A DNA stretch of 64,000 nt. Source: Caulobacter sp. Its GTDB lineage: Bacteria > Pseudomonadota > Alphaproteobacteria > Caulobacterales > Caulobacteraceae. The stretch is taken from the NCBI RefSeq assembly GCF_017744445.1, contig NZ_JAGIBH010000003.1:248001-312000 (forward strand). Reading direction: 5' to 3'. Under the pieces are notes generated by a model. The model was not told the DNA's origin. It searched no databases and worked only from the letters and a program-made list of their open reading frames with translations. The translations under genes and the position numbers were made by a program. Below, piece after piece: positions 44,770 to 53,753 of this stretch (positions are counted from its first letter, which is position 1; each line of letters begins with the position of its first letter).

Positions 44770-45600
44770 ATGAGCGTTCGTCCCGTCCTGAAAGTCGTGA
44801 AGGGCCTGCCCGCCTCGGATGGCGACGGCGTGGGGCTGACCCGCATGCTGGGCACGCCGGAAGCCCAGATGTTCGACCCGTTCCTGATGCTGGACTGTTT
44901 CGACAACGACCAGGCGTCGGACTACATGGGCGGCTTCCCCGACCACCCGCATCGCGGCTTCGAGACCGTGACCTACATGCTGGAAGGCCGGATGCGTCAC
45001 AAGGACAACACCGGCCGCGAGGGTGTGATCGGGCCGGGCGGGATCCAGTGGATGCGGGCCGGCAAGGGCATCGTCCACTCCGAGATGCCCGAGCAGGCGG
45101 AAGGGCGCATGCGCGGCTTCCAGCTGTGGGTGAACCTGCCTGCCAAGCTGAAGATGAGCGAGCCCGGCTATCAGGAGTTCGAGAGCGACGCGATCCCCGT
45201 GGAGGCCCGCGACGGCGGCGTCACCGTGAAGGTGATCTCCGGCGCGACGGATGCGGGTACGCCCGGCCCGATCGGCGGCGGCGCGGTCGACGCCCTCTAT
45301 TTCGACGTCGTGCTGCCGGCCGGGACCGTGTTCGAGGAACCGGTCGGCGACGACCGCAACGCCATGCTGGCCGTCTATGAGGGCCAGGTGCGCGTTGCGC
45401 ACGACACCGTGGACGCGCTGTCGGGCGTGTTCCTGGGGCGCGGTGACACCGTCCGGGTCGAGGCCGTCACCGACGCCCGCGTGCTGCTGCTGGCCGGTCG
45501 TCCGATCGACGAGCCGGTGTTCTGGCACGGGCCGTTCGTCATGAACTCCCGCGAGGAAATCGCGCAGGCGTTCGAGGACTATCAGCGCGGGCGGTTCTAA
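44770..45600 (+). CDS. Pirin family protein
   Basis: 276 residues, two-domain cupin of the pirin/YhhW type. N-terminal cupin has the metal ligands in FPDHPHRGFETVTYMLEGRM and HSEMPEQAEGR; the C-terminal cupin is typical (GQVRVAHDTVDALSGVFLGRGDTV). Some members are quercetinases or redox-related; role here unknown. Start at ATG 44770 after AAGGAG. Overlaps nothing; convergent with the 45606 gene 5 bases away. Confidence 0.92.
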   Translation: MSVRPVLKVVKGLPASDGDGVGLTRMLGTPEAQMFDPFLMLDCFDNDQASDYMGGFPDHPHRGFETVTYMLEGRMRHKDNTGREGVIGPGGIQWMRAGKGIVHSEMPEQAEGRMRGFQLWVNLPAKLKMSEPGYQEFESDAIPVEARDGGVTVKVISGATDAGTPGPIGGGAVDALYFDVVLPAGTVFEEPVGDDRNAMLAVYEGQVRVAHDTVDALSGVFLGRGDTVRVEAVTDARVLLLAGRPIDEPVFWHGPFVMNSREEIAQAFEDYQRGRF

Positions 45601-45605
45601 CCGCT

Positions 45606-45884
45606 TTAGCGGATGTCGGTCGCGCTCTCGAAATAGGCCGTGGCGCTGCCTTCGGCATGGGCGACGATCGAGACGTCGAAGCCCTTGCCGTCGTCCAGCG
45701 CCAGATGGACCCGTCCCCGGTGAAAGGCTTCGCGCATGACCTCGGGCTCGCCGGTCAGGCCGCCCTTGGCCGAACGCAGGCCGCGGTTGTCGAGATAGTG
45801 CAGCGAGAAGGTCACGGGATGGACCTGACGCGCGATCGTCAGTTCGCCTGCGCCGGTGTGCGGCGGCTTGGGTTGTCTTGCCAT
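45606..45884 (-). CDS. Hypothetical 92-residue protein
   Basis: Short protein with PVTFSLHYLDNRGLRSAKGGLTG and HRGRVHLALDDGKGFDVSIVAHAEGSATAYFES. Strong coding bias and a clear ATG at 45884. No domain, signal peptide or membrane helix seen. Function unknown. Confidence 0.65.
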   Translation of the reverse strand: MARQPKPPHTGAGELTIARQVHPVTFSLHYLDNRGLRSAKGGLTGEPEVMREAFHRGRVHLALDDGKGFDVSIVAHAEGSATAYFESATDIR

Positions 45885-45940
45885 GAGGTATGAACGCGCG
45901 AAGCGCGGTCATGGGTGCGGCGAAAGCTGTGGAAAGAGGG

Positions 45941-45980
45941 GCGGCCCGGCGATCGTCGGGGGGGCGTGTGGCCGGGCCGC
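45941..45980. repeat. Ten-base inverted repeat
   Basis: GCGGCCCGGC (45941-45950) and GCCGGGCCGC (45971-45980) around a 20-base loop, in the 170-base gap between two hypothetical genes. No T run. No other feature seen in 45885-46054. Confidence 0.55.
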
Positions 45981-46054
45981 TGTGTCTGGAGGGCTATGAC
46001 GCCGTCGGGACGCTTAAGAGAAATCGCCAGGGCGTGGTCGGTTCCCTTGGATCT

Positions 46055-46345
46055 TTAGCGAACGCCGCACGCGCGCAGCATCGCGGTGGAAGCGGCGATG
46101 GCCTCCTCGGCGGGCAGGCCGCGCGTATCGCGGGCGCGGGCCAGGGCAGCCTTGCAGGCCGGCTCGTCGGCCTTCGGGATCGGCGAGGCGGCAGGCGCTG
46201 GTTGGGGCGCCGAGGCTTGTGCGGGATGCACGCCGACAAAGACCAGAACCGCGATCACGCTGAACAGCAGCAAGGCGGCCAGGGCCACGGCCATGACCGC
46301 GCGGCCGTCGTCGTTGGCGATGACAATCCGCTGGGCCAGGGTCAT
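46055..46345 (-). CDS. Hypothetical single-pass membrane protein
   Basis: 96 residues from ATG 46345: short polar N-terminus, one membrane helix (MAVALAALLLFSVIAVLVFVG), an Ala/Pro-rich linker, then a soluble tail with two Cys (EPACKAALAR and MLRACGVR) that could pair. Likely N-in with the tail in the periplasm. No family recognised. Confidence 0.65.
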   Translation of the reverse strand: MTLAQRIVIANDDGRAVMAVALAALLLFSVIAVLVFVGVHPAQASAPQPAPAASPIPKADEPACKAALARARDTRGLPAEEAIAASTAMLRACGVR

Positions 46346-46404
46346 GGCGACGTCTCGCTTGGCTTGATGAGGCCAAGTGTTAACGCGCGACGGGGCGAGA
46401 TGTT

Positions 46405-47439
46405 CTAGGCGCCGTCGATCAGGCCCAGCCGCAGCAGGCTCTCGGCGGCGGCGATGATGGACTCCTCGGCCGAACGTGGCGACCAGCCCAGCAGGCGGAT
46501 GGCTTTTTCGCTGGTGGCGTTCATGGTCACGCCCAGGAACGGGACCAGGGCCTTCAGCGCCGGATTGCCCGCGGCCGCGCCCAGGCGCACGACGGTGTTG
46601 GGGATCTCCTTGGTCGGGACCTTGGCCGCCGCGTCGCCGAGCCGCGCGCGCAGGATCGCCGCCACCTCGCGCATCCACAGGCTCTGGCCCGCGATAGCCA
46701 GGAAGCGCTGGCCCTTGGCGGCGGGGTCGGTCATGGCGCGCAGGTGCAGGTCGGCGACGTCGCGCACGTCGACAAAGCCGGAATTGACCTTCGGACAGCC
46801 GGGGATGCCCTCCAGCATCTGCTTGATCAGTCGGATCGAGTGCGAATAGTCGGCCCCCAGCGCCGGGCCCATCACGGCGGTCGGGTTGACGGCCGCCAGC
46901 TCCAGGCCGCGCCCTTCGGTGGCGATGAAGTCCCAGGCCGCGCGTTCGGAAAGGGTCTTGGACTTCTGATACGGCGGGACCTTGTCGTTCAACTCCGTCC
47001 AGTCAGTCTCGTCGAACGGCCGCGTCATCGGCTTGTGGCCCATGCCGACCGCACCGAAGGCTGAGGTCAGCACCACCCGCTTGACGCCCGCGTCCCGCGC
47101 CGCGCGTAGGACCCGGAAATTGCCCTCGACCGCGGGGATGATCCATTCCTCCTCGCTGGCATAGTCGCCCGACGGCGTCGGCGAGGCGCCGTGCATGACA
47201 TAGGCGCAGCCTTCGGCGGCCTCGCCCCAGCCGGCGTCGTCGCTAAGGTCTGCCGTGACGAAGCTCAGGCGATCGCCCGGTTCGGCCCCGCCGACCTTCA
47301 GATAGGCGCGGACCTCGGCCTCGCGCCCAGGCGTCCGCAGGGTGGTGCGCACCCGATAGCCTTGGGCCAGCAGCGCCAGGATGCAGTGCTGGGCGATGAA
47401 GCCCGTGCCGCCCGTCACCAGAACCAGATCGTCTCGCAT
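46405..47439 (-). CDS. NAD(P)-dependent SDR, dihydroflavonol-reductase-like
   Basis: 344-residue extended short-chain dehydrogenase. N-terminal cofactor motif LVTGGTGFIAQHCILALL, catalytic Tyr and Lys in YQKSKTLSERAAWDF, Ser in VLTSAFGAVG, and a substrate domain with GFVDVRDVADLHL. Probably reduces an aldehyde or ketone; true substrate unknown. Divergent from the AraC-family gene, which is the likely regulator. Confidence 0.9.
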   Translation of the reverse strand: MRDDLVLVTGGTGFIAQHCILALLAQGYRVRTTLRTPGREAEVRAYLKVGGAEPGDRLSFVTADLSDDAGWGEAAEGCAYVMHGASPTPSGDYASEEEWIIPAVEGNFRVLRAARDAGVKRVVLTSAFGAVGMGHKPMTRPFDETDWTELNDKVPPYQKSKTLSERAAWDFIATEGRGLELAAVNPTAVMGPALGADYSHSIRLIKQMLEGIPGCPKVNSGFVDVRDVADLHLRAMTDPAAKGQRFLAIAGQSLWMREVAAILRARLGDAAAKVPTKEIPNTVVRLGAAAGNPALKALVPFLGVTMNATSEKAIRLLGWSPRSAEESIIAAAESLLRLGLIDGA

Positions 47440-47530
47440 AGGTCTCTCCTGATCGATGGCGGGACCCTATCGATCAGATGTCGGACGCAGAATGCTTGTG
47501 GGTCCGCAATACTTGCGCAAAAATCCGAAA

Positions 47531-48463
47531 ATGATCGTCGATCCGTTCTCCGAAATCCTGAGCCTGACCCAGGCCCAGGCCGTCCACGCCGGCGGCTTCG
47601 AGGCCGGCGGGCCGTGGGCGATCCGCTTTCGCTCGCGCCACCGGATCAAGATGTCGGCCGTGCTGCACGGCGGCTGCTGGTTCTGGTTCGAGGACGAGCC
47701 GCAGGCCAAGGTGCGGCTGGAGGCCGGCGACATCGGCCTGCTCACCGCCCAGCGCGACTATGTGATGGCCAGCGCGCCAGGCATCGAGCCGGTCGAGGCG
47801 ACCAGCCTATTCGCGCGCGAAGGCCTGGCCTCGGCCGTGCTGGGCGACGGCGCGGACTTTGGCTTCATCGGCGGCCACATCTTGCTGAACCAGGGCAATG
47901 GCGGACTGCTGGCGGACGTCCTGCCGCCTTGGCTGCACATCAAGGGCGGCTCGTCCCAGGCCGCCGCCTTCGGCTGGCTGCTGGGCCGGCTGGTCGAGGA
48001 GGCGCGCGGCGATCTGCCCGGCGCGCAGCTGGCGTCGACGCACCTGGCCCAGCTGCTATTCACCGAGATCCTGCGCTCGCACTTGGGCGCGGGCGGTCCG
48101 CTGCCGGCCGGCTGGCTGCGGGCCCTGGCCGATCCTCGCACCGCGCCGGCTCTGCGGCTGATGCACGGCGATCCCAGCCGGGCGTGGCGGCTGGACGAGC
48201 TGGCCAGGGCCTGCGCCATGTCGCGGACCTCGTTCGCCGAGCACTTCAAGGCCGTGTCGGGCAAGGCGCCCCTGACCTACCTTACCGATTGGCGGATGCG
48301 CCTGGCCGAGCGGGCCCTGCGCGACGAGGCGACGGCCGTGGCCCAGATCGGCCTGGCCCTGGGCTATGCCTCGGAAAGCGCCTTCAGCAACGCCTTCAAA
48401 CGCGTGACGGGCAGCTCGCCGCGCGCCTGGCGCGGCGCGGCGAGAGCGGTGGCGCTAGGGTGA
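47531..48463 (+). CDS. AraC family transcriptional regulator
   Basis: 310 residues: N-terminal cupin of the AraC_N type (about 15-180) and a C-terminal pair of helix-turn-helix motifs (LDELARACAMSRTSFAEHFKAV and VAQIGLALGYASESAFSNAFKRV with SSPRAWR). ATG at 47531; upstream in-frame starts are less likely. Divergent from the SDR gene, 91 bases apart, so it probably activates it. Its last 9 bases overlap the convergent hydrolase gene. Confidence 0.92.
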   Translation: MIVDPFSEILSLTQAQAVHAGGFEAGGPWAIRFRSRHRIKMSAVLHGGCWFWFEDEPQAKVRLEAGDIGLLTAQRDYVMASAPGIEPVEATSLFAREGLASAVLGDGADFGFIGGHILLNQGNGGLLADVLPPWLHIKGGSSQAAAFGWLLGRLVEEARGDLPGAQLASTHLAQLLFTEILRSHLGAGGPLPAGWLRALADPRTAPALRLMHGDPSRAWRLDELARACAMSRTSFAEHFKAVSGKAPLTYLTDWRMRLAERALRDEATAVAQIGLALGYASESAFSNAFKRVTGSSPRAWRGAARAVALG

Positions 48464-49297
48464 GACGAAGGCCGTCACCCGGTCGGCGAAGTCCTTCGGT
48501 TTTTCCAGGTACATGAAGTGCCCCGTCGCCGGGACGGTTTCCAGCTTGGCGCCGGGCACGGCGGCGGCGACGGCGTGGGCCTGGTCGAAGACGTCCTTGA
48601 TGTCGACCTCGCCGACCAGCACCAGGGTGGGGACGCGGATCTGGTCCAGGCGGTCCTTGGCGTCGGGGCCGGCGCGCTCGACCTTGCCGCTGGGATTGGC
48701 CAGGTTTTGCGGGTTGGCCTTCAGCAGGGCCACGACGCGAGCGCGTTGGGCGTCGGCGGACTTGGTCAGGATGTAGGGATCCTTCACCGCGCCCTCGAGA
48801 TTTCCGGTCTTGATCAGCACCGCCAGCTTCAGGCCGCGCGCGATGAAGCCTGCCGAGGGCTTGAAGCCGCTGATCCACGGGCCAGCCAGGACCAGGCCGT
48901 CGACCGCCTCCGGGTGGGCCAGGGCGAAGTCCACGGCGATGCCGCCACCGGCCGACGAGCCGACCAGGGTCGCGTGCTCGACGCCCGCCGCCTTCATCAC
49001 CGCCGACAGGTCGTCGACCGAGGCGAACGGCGTGGTCGCCGCCGGCGTCGCGCCATAGCCGCGCCGATCGTAGCGCACGACCTTGAAGCGCTGGCACAGC
49101 AAGGGCCAGACGTCGTCATAGGCCGCCGAGTGCAGGATGCCGTCGTGCAGCAGCACGATAGCCTTCTCCCCGGATCCGCAGGTCTCGTAGGCGACCTTGC
49201 CGCCCTCGGCCTCGGCGAAGGTCTGGGCTTGGGAGAGCCCGGCCCAGAACAACAGGCAGCCGGCCGCGATCGCCCGAGCGGGCGTTGAAAGTCTCAT
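48455..49297 (-). CDS. Secreted alpha/beta hydrolase
   Basis: 280 residues with a signal peptide ending LSQAQ. Triad: Ser in LVGSSAGGGIA, Asp in VLVGEVDIKDVF, His in ATGHFMYLEKP. Chloroperoxidase/esterase-like subgroup. Substrate unknown. Its 3' end overlaps the AraC gene by 9 bases tail to tail. Confidence 0.88.
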   Translation of the reverse strand: MRLSTPARAIAAGCLLFWAGLSQAQTFAEAEGGKVAYETCGSGEKAIVLLHDGILHSAAYDDVWPLLCQRFKVVRYDRRGYGATPAATTPFASVDDLSAVMKAAGVEHATLVGSSAGGGIAVDFALAHPEAVDGLVLAGPWISGFKPSAGFIARGLKLAVLIKTGNLEGAVKDPYILTKSADAQRARVVALLKANPQNLANPSGKVERAGPDAKDRLDQIRVPTLVLVGEVDIKDVFDQAHAVAAAVPGAKLETVPATGHFMYLEKPKDFADRVTAFVSP

Positions 49298-49323
49298 GGC
49301 GTGTCTCCGGGAAAAGGGCGCCG

Positions 49324-49572
49324 TCAGCCGGCGCGTTTGACGTCTTCGGTCTGCACGTCGGGCGGCTGTTCGGGCTGGTACTCCAGGATGTCGCCCGGCT
49401 GGCAGTCCAGGAAGTCGCAGATGGCTTCCAAGGTCTCGAACTTGACGCCCTTCACCTTGCCGGACTTGAGCAAGCTGAGGTTGGCGTCGGTGATCCCGAT
49501 GGCGCGGGCCAGCACGTTGGAGCGCACCTTGCGCTTGGCCAGCACGACGTCGAGGCGCAGGACGATCGGCAT
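49324..49572 (-). CDS. Small XRE-type transcriptional regulator (YozG-like)
   Basis: 82 residues with a lambda-repressor-like HTH of the Cro/C1 type: LAKRKVRSNVLARAIGITDANLSLLKSGKVKGVKF, then LEAICDFLDCQPGDILEY. Its ATG overlaps the stop of the DUF2975 gene by one base. XRE plus DUF2975 pairs recur in bacteria; the regulator probably acts on the pair's own promoter, with unknown signal. Confidence 0.92.
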   Translation of the reverse strand: MPIVLRLDVVLAKRKVRSNVLARAIGITDANLSLLKSGKVKGVKFETLEAICDFLDCQPGDILEYQPEQPPDVQTEDVKRAG

Positions 49573-50174
49573 CAGACGAAGGCCTCCCGGTCCTGCTCGA
49601 TCTCGCGGCCCACCTGCATGACCTGGCCGATCACGAAGACCAAGAGGCCCAGGATGAAGGCCTGCAGGCTGGCCATGTGCGCCCAGTTCTTGTCGATCTC
49701 ATAGTGGGTGGCGGCCAGGACGACGTGGCACAGGAACGGCGAGACGGCATAGGCGCACAGCCAGGCCCCGACCCGGCCGAAGCGGCGGGCGGCCTGCGCG
49801 GAGAACACCTCGCCGCGAGCATAGCCGGCGAACAGCGCGCGCAGGCTCCAAAACATCATCAGGATGGGCGTCGCGCGGGCGATGCCCACGGCGACATAGA
49901 CCAGGCGATGGCCCAGGGGCAGCGAGCTGAACGCCACGGTGTTGGCCGGCGCTTCGCCGATATAGCAGTTGTCGGGCCCGATCCGGACCAGCTCGCCCTT
50001 GTAGAACAGCATGGTCGCGATGGCCGCGACCAGGATCGCCGCCGCCAGGGCGAAGACGCTGGTGAACAGCCAGACCGCCGCGCGGCTGCCCAGGCGCACG
50101 CGGCGCTGGGCTGGGCTTTCCTGGGGCGCGGGCGGGGCGCGGTAGAGCGGTTTCAGATGCAGAACCGTGGCCAT
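49572..50174 (-). CDS. DUF2975 membrane protein
   Basis: 200 residues from ATG 50174, chosen for GGAGG five bases upstream (another ATG lies 4 codons further). Four membrane helices: WLFTSVFALAAAILVAAIATMLF, a second near GHRLVYVAVGIARATPILMMFW, a third around VGAWLCAYAVSPFLCHVVLA, and a fourth near AFILGLLVFVIGQVM. Coupled to the downstream XRE gene. Probably a membrane partner or immunity-like function for the regulator; unproven. Confidence 0.9.
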   Translation of the reverse strand: MATVLHLKPLYRAPPAPQESPAQRRVRLGSRAAVWLFTSVFALAAAILVAAIATMLFYKGELVRIGPDNCYIGEAPANTVAFSSLPLGHRLVYVAVGIARATPILMMFWSLRALFAGYARGEVFSAQAARRFGRVGAWLCAYAVSPFLCHVVLAATHYEIDKNWAHMASLQAFILGLLVFVIGQVMQVGREIEQDREAFV

Positions 50175-50238
50175 GACGTCCTCCATGACGCCACAGTCGA
50201 TTCTAAAAAAGTTTCTGTCAATCGATATTGATTGGGCG

Positions 50239-51465
50239 TCAGCCCATCGGCTTGTCCAGCGACTTCGGCGGCTGGCTGAACCAGCGCGGGCCGTCCGGGG
50301 TCAGGTGGATGCAGTCTTCCAGGCGCACGCCGAACTCGCCGGGGATGTAGATGCCGGGCTCGTCCGAGAAGCACATGCCGGGGGCCAGTTTGGTGGTCTC
50401 GGACATCACGAAGTTCACCGGCTCGTGGCCGTCCATGCCGATGCCGTGGCCGGTGCGGTGCGACAGGCCCGGCAGTCGGTAGCGCGGACCCCAGCCCAGG
50501 CTGTCGTAATAGGCGCGGACGGCGCGGTCGACCGAACCGGCCTCGGCCCCGATCTTGGCCGCCTCGAACGCCACCTGCTGGCCCTTGGCGACGTCGTTCC
50601 AGACCTTGCGCTGGCGGGCGGTGGGCTCGCCGAACACGAAGGTGCGCGAGATGTCCGACTCGTAGCCGCCGACATTGCAGCCGCAGTCCATCAGCACGAC
50701 CTGGCCCTCGCCCAGCACCTGGGGCTGGCGCGAGCCGTGCGGATAGGCCGAGGCCTCGCCGATCAGGATCAGGTTGAAGCTGACCCGCGCGCCCTGGCCC
50801 GTGGTGTAGGCGGCCATCAGGGCGGCGATGTCCTTGGGCCCCATGCCGGCGCGAACATTGGCGTGGGTGTGCTTCAGCGCCGCGACGGTGATGTCGGCGG
50901 CGACCTGCATCAGGGCGATCTCGGCCGGCGACTTGATCATCCGGCAGCCGCGGAACACCGCCGCGCCCGAGATGACCTCGGCGCCTGGCAGCGCCGCCTT
51001 CAGGCCGTCGACGATGAAGAGGCGGGTGGTCTCCTCCATGCCGATCTTGCCCGAGGCCAGCTTGCGGTCGGCCAGCAGGCCGGCGGCGATGGCGTAGGGG
51101 TTCTCGTCCTCTTCCCAGGGACGGATCTCGGCTGGCACGCCCAGGCTCTGGCGGATCGAGGGCTCCTCGAACTTGGGCATCACCATGCCCACCTGGCCTT
51201 CGCGCGGGATGATCGCCAGGCACGGGCGCTCGCTGCGGCTCCATTGGACGCCGGTGAAGTAGTCCAGCGACGAGCCGGCCTCGGTGACGATCGCCGACAG
51301 GCCCAGCTGGACCATCAGCGCCTGGGCGCGCGCCAGGCGCGAGGCGCGCTCGGCAGGGCCGATCAGGGCGATGCCGTCGGTCAGCTTCTTGTCCCGGGCC
51401 CAGGCGGGTGCGGCGGCGAGGGCGGCGGCGCCAGCCAGGAAACCGCGACGCGGGAGGTCTTGCAT
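50239..51465 (-). CDS. Tat-exported M24 metallopeptidase (Xaa-Pro aminopeptidase-like)
   Basis: 408 residues. Twin-arginine signal (LPRRGFLAGAAALAAAPAWA), then a creatinase N domain (about 35-170) and a pita-bread catalytic domain. Metal ligands are intact: Asp in LMDCGCNVGG and Asp in YESDISRTF, His in GHGIGMDGHE, Glu in CFSDEPGIYIPG and Glu in VRLEDCIH. Removes N-terminal residues before proline in the periplasm in this family. Stand-alone gene. Confidence 0.93.
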   Translation of the reverse strand: MQDLPRRGFLAGAAALAAAPAWARDKKLTDGIALIGPAERASRLARAQALMVQLGLSAIVTEAGSSLDYFTGVQWSRSERPCLAIIPREGQVGMVMPKFEEPSIRQSLGVPAEIRPWEEDENPYAIAAGLLADRKLASGKIGMEETTRLFIVDGLKAALPGAEVISGAAVFRGCRMIKSPAEIALMQVAADITVAALKHTHANVRAGMGPKDIAALMAAYTTGQGARVSFNLILIGEASAYPHGSRQPQVLGEGQVVLMDCGCNVGGYESDISRTFVFGEPTARQRKVWNDVAKGQQVAFEAAKIGAEAGSVDRAVRAYYDSLGWGPRYRLPGLSHRTGHGIGMDGHEPVNFVMSETTKLAPGMCFSDEPGIYIPGEFGVRLEDCIHLTPDGPRWFSQPPKSLDKPMG

Positions 51466-51490
51466 GGTGGTCTCCTAGGCCCAGATGGCC

Positions 51491-52240
51491 TTAACCGATG
51501 GCCTGGGCCGCCAGGTCGCGCCAGCCCTTGGCTTCCTTGCGGAAGTGGCTGTGGGTCTTGGACAGGCGCTTGTCGATCTCGGCCAGCTTGGCGCGGGCCT
51601 CGTCCTTGCGGCCCATGCGGGCCAGGAAGACGGTGTAGCGGGCGATGCCCTCGAAGCCTGGATAGTGGTCGGCGGCCCACGACAGGGCGGTCTCGGCCTG
51701 CTCCTCGCGGCCCAGGGCGTGATAGACGCGGCCCAGGGCCAGCATGGTGTGGGGCGTGCGGCCGGCATTGGGCTGCTCGCCCAGCTTTTCCAGCAGCGGC
51801 AGGGCGTCGTTCGGGCGGTTCAGCTCGATCAGGGCGTTGGCGCGGCCCAGCAGCAGCTGGGCATCGTCGGCGTACATGCCCGTCAGGCTTTCATCGTACA
51901 GGCGCTCGGCCTCGGCGTGCTTGCCAAGCTCGGTGGCGGCCACGGCCATGCGGACGCGGTTGGCGACGGTGGGGGCGTCATCGACGGCGCGGGCGGCTTC
52001 GCGATACTCGCGCTGCGGGTCCAGGGCCTTGCGGGCGGCCTGACCCATCTTCTGGGCCGTGCGGCCGCCGAACCATGCCGGGGCGATGATGGCGACGAAA
52101 TAGACCAGCCCGCCCACCGGCTGGAACGCCAGGATGATCCACAGCCAGTACATCTGCTGGCCGGTGCGGACCACGTGGACGCACAGGGCGATGGCGATCA
52201 GGAGCGACAGGCCGATCAGCGGCAGCGGTAGCGAGAACAT
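51491..52240 (-). CDS. Membrane-anchored TPR protein
   Basis: 249 residues. Two N-terminal membrane helices (LPLIGLSLLIAIALCVHVVR and YWLWIILAFQPVGGLVYFVAII) of the PLDc_N type, then tetratricopeptide repeats (about 90-225: AERLYDESLTGMYADDAQLLLGRANALI and ARTPHTMLALGRVYHALGR-type units). TPR tails usually hold partner proteins; partner unknown. Alone between the M24 peptidase and pth. Confidence 0.88.
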   Translation of the reverse strand: MFSLPLPLIGLSLLIAIALCVHVVRTGQQMYWLWIILAFQPVGGLVYFVAIIAPAWFGGRTAQKMGQAARKALDPQREYREAARAVDDAPTVANRVRMAVAATELGKHAEAERLYDESLTGMYADDAQLLLGRANALIELNRPNDALPLLEKLGEQPNAGRTPHTMLALGRVYHALGREEQAETALSWAADHYPGFEGIARYTVFLARMGRKDEARAKLAEIDKRLSKTHSHFRKEAKGWRDLAAQAIG

Positions 52241-52289
52241 CGATAACCCCGGACTTGCCCCCGGTCTTTCCCGCGCCTGCCGCTTTCCG

Positions 52290-52907
52290 TCAATCGTCCT
52301 TAGGAGGCTTGCGAGGATCCGCCTTCGGCGCGGGCGCCAGGCGCATCACCTCGGCCTGGTAGCGCTCGTCGTCGCCCACGGCGGCGAAGGGCAGGGCGTC
52401 GGCCAGGGCGTCCAGCATCGGGTCCAGCCACTGGTGCTCGACCTTGTGGAAGTCGCCCAGCACATAGTGCATGACCGCGTCCTTGTGGCCCGGATGGCCC
52501 ACGCCGATGCGACCCCGGCGGAAGGCGTCGCCGACCTGGCTGGTCACCGAGCGGATGCCGTTGTTGCCGGCCGCGCCGCCGCCGGCCTTCATGCGGAAGC
52601 GGCCCGGGGCCATGTCGATCTCGTCGTGGAAGACGATGACGTCCGACGGCGCCAGCTTGAAGAACTTCATCGCCTCGCCCACGGCGCGGCCGCTCTCGTT
52701 GTAATAGGTCTTGGGCTTGAGCAGCAGCAGCTTGACCACGCCGTCGGGGGTCGAGACCTGCCCCTCGCAGGCCAGGCCCTGGAAGCGCGCGCGCCATGGG
52801 GCCGTGCCCCACTTTCGGGCCAGGGCGTCGACGGCCATGAAGCCGACATTGTGGCGGTTCTTCTCGTACTTGGGCTCGGGATTGCCCAGGCCGGCGAGGA
52901 TCAGCAT
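52290..52907 (-). CDS. pth: Peptidyl-tRNA hydrolase
   Basis: 205-residue enzyme that frees tRNA from stalled peptidyl-tRNA. LILAGLGNPEPKYEKNRHNVGF with catalytic His in HNVG, KPKTYYNESG, HDEIDMAPGRFRMKAGGG and GNNGIRSV, all standard. A basic C-terminal tail extends past the usual end. ATG at 52907. It lies downstream of rplY, separated by a hairpin that may tune read-through. Confidence 0.97.
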   Translation of the reverse strand: MLILAGLGNPEPKYEKNRHNVGFMAVDALARKWGTAPWRARFQGLACEGQVSTPDGVVKLLLLKPKTYYNESGRAVGEAMKFFKLAPSDVIVFHDEIDMAPGRFRMKAGGGAAGNNGIRSVTSQVGDAFRRGRIGVGHPGHKDAVMHYVLGDFHKVEHQWLDPMLDALADALPFAAVGDDERYQAEVMRLAPAPKADPRKPPKDD

Positions 52908-52936
52908 CGCGGTGTTCTCAAAAGCACAAAGCAAAA

Positions 52937-52960
52937 CGGGCGGACCGTGAGGCCCGCCCG
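52937..52960 (-). terminator. Hairpin between rplY and pth
   Basis: On the minus strand CGGGCGG-(10-base loop)-CCGCCCG followed by TTTTGCTTTG. A probable rho-independent terminator or attenuator after rplY, directly before pth. Confidence 0.75.
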
Positions 52961-52997
52961 CTTCTTAGATCGGTTCGGAGACCAGACCGAGAGGCGA

Positions 52998-53597
52998 TTA
53001 GCCTTCGGTGGTGGTGTCGCCGGCGTCCGACTGGGCCGAGGCCGAGGCCTTCAGGTTCGCGATCACGAAGTCGCGTTCCATGGCCGGCTTCACGCCTTCC
53101 GGCAGCTTCACTTCCGAGATGCGGATGACGTCGCCCAGGTCGTGCGAGGCCAGGTCGATGACCAGCTCTTCCGGGATCTTGTCGGCCGGGCAGGCCAGCT
53201 CGACGGTGTGACGGATGACTTCCAGAGTGCCGCCCTTCTTCAGGCCGATCGAGGTTTCCTGGTTCTTGAAGTGAACCGGAACTTCGATCTTGATCAGCTG
53301 GTGCTCGCTGACGCGGAACAGGTCGAAGTGGACCGGCTCGTCGGTGACCGGGTGGAACTGGACGCTCTTTGCGATGACCGATTGCTTTTCGTCGCCGTAT
53401 TGCAGGGTGACCAGGTGGCCCAGCAGCTTGCCGGTGTACAGCGACTTGCGGAATTCGTTGGCGCGAACAGCGATGTTCACGGGAGCCTTGCCGCCGCCGT
53501 ACAGGGTGCCCGGGACCTTGCCTTCGCGGCGCACAGCGCGGGCCGCGCCGGTGCCGGCGCCTTCACGGACTTCAACGTTCAGAATGATCTCAGCCAT
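52998..53597 (-). CDS. rplY: 50S ribosomal protein L25/general stress protein Ctc
   Basis: 199 residues, long (Ctc-type) L25. N-terminal 5S rRNA-binding domain (LNVEVREGAGTGAARAVRREGKVPGTLYGGG) and a C-terminal beta domain (about 95-185) with an acidic tail. Paired with pth downstream, as is common across bacteria. ATG at 53597. Confidence 0.96.
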   Translation of the reverse strand: MAEIILNVEVREGAGTGAARAVRREGKVPGTLYGGGKAPVNIAVRANEFRKSLYTGKLLGHLVTLQYGDEKQSVIAKSVQFHPVTDEPVHFDLFRVSEHQLIKIEVPVHFKNQETSIGLKKGGTLEVIRHTVELACPADKIPEELVIDLASHDLGDVIRISEVKLPEGVKPAMERDFVIANLKASASAQSDAGDTTTEG

Positions 53598-53704
53598 TGG
53601 ACTGTCTTTCTAGAGAGCCGGATGCTCTCTGCTATGGCCATGGCGCCTATGGCTGGATTGCCACGCTCGCCCGGCCGTTTTGGGGTCGCGCTACATACAC
53701 AAAA

Positions 53705-53730
53705 GGGCCGGGCGACGCAACGCCCGGCCC
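53705..53730 (-). terminator. Rho-independent terminator after lipoprotein gene
   Basis: On the minus strand GGGCCGGGCG-TTGCGT-CGCCCGGCCC followed by TTTTGTGT. Perfect ten-base stem, 23 bases after the stop at 53754. Confidence 0.92.
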
Positions 53731-53753
53731 TTCGCTAGGGATTGGAGCTGAAA

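Noticed and set aside
50167..52089. 640-codon open frame on the plus strand across the M24 peptidase and TPR genes
   Set aside because: It spans two well-supported minus-strand genes and shows no protein family pattern.
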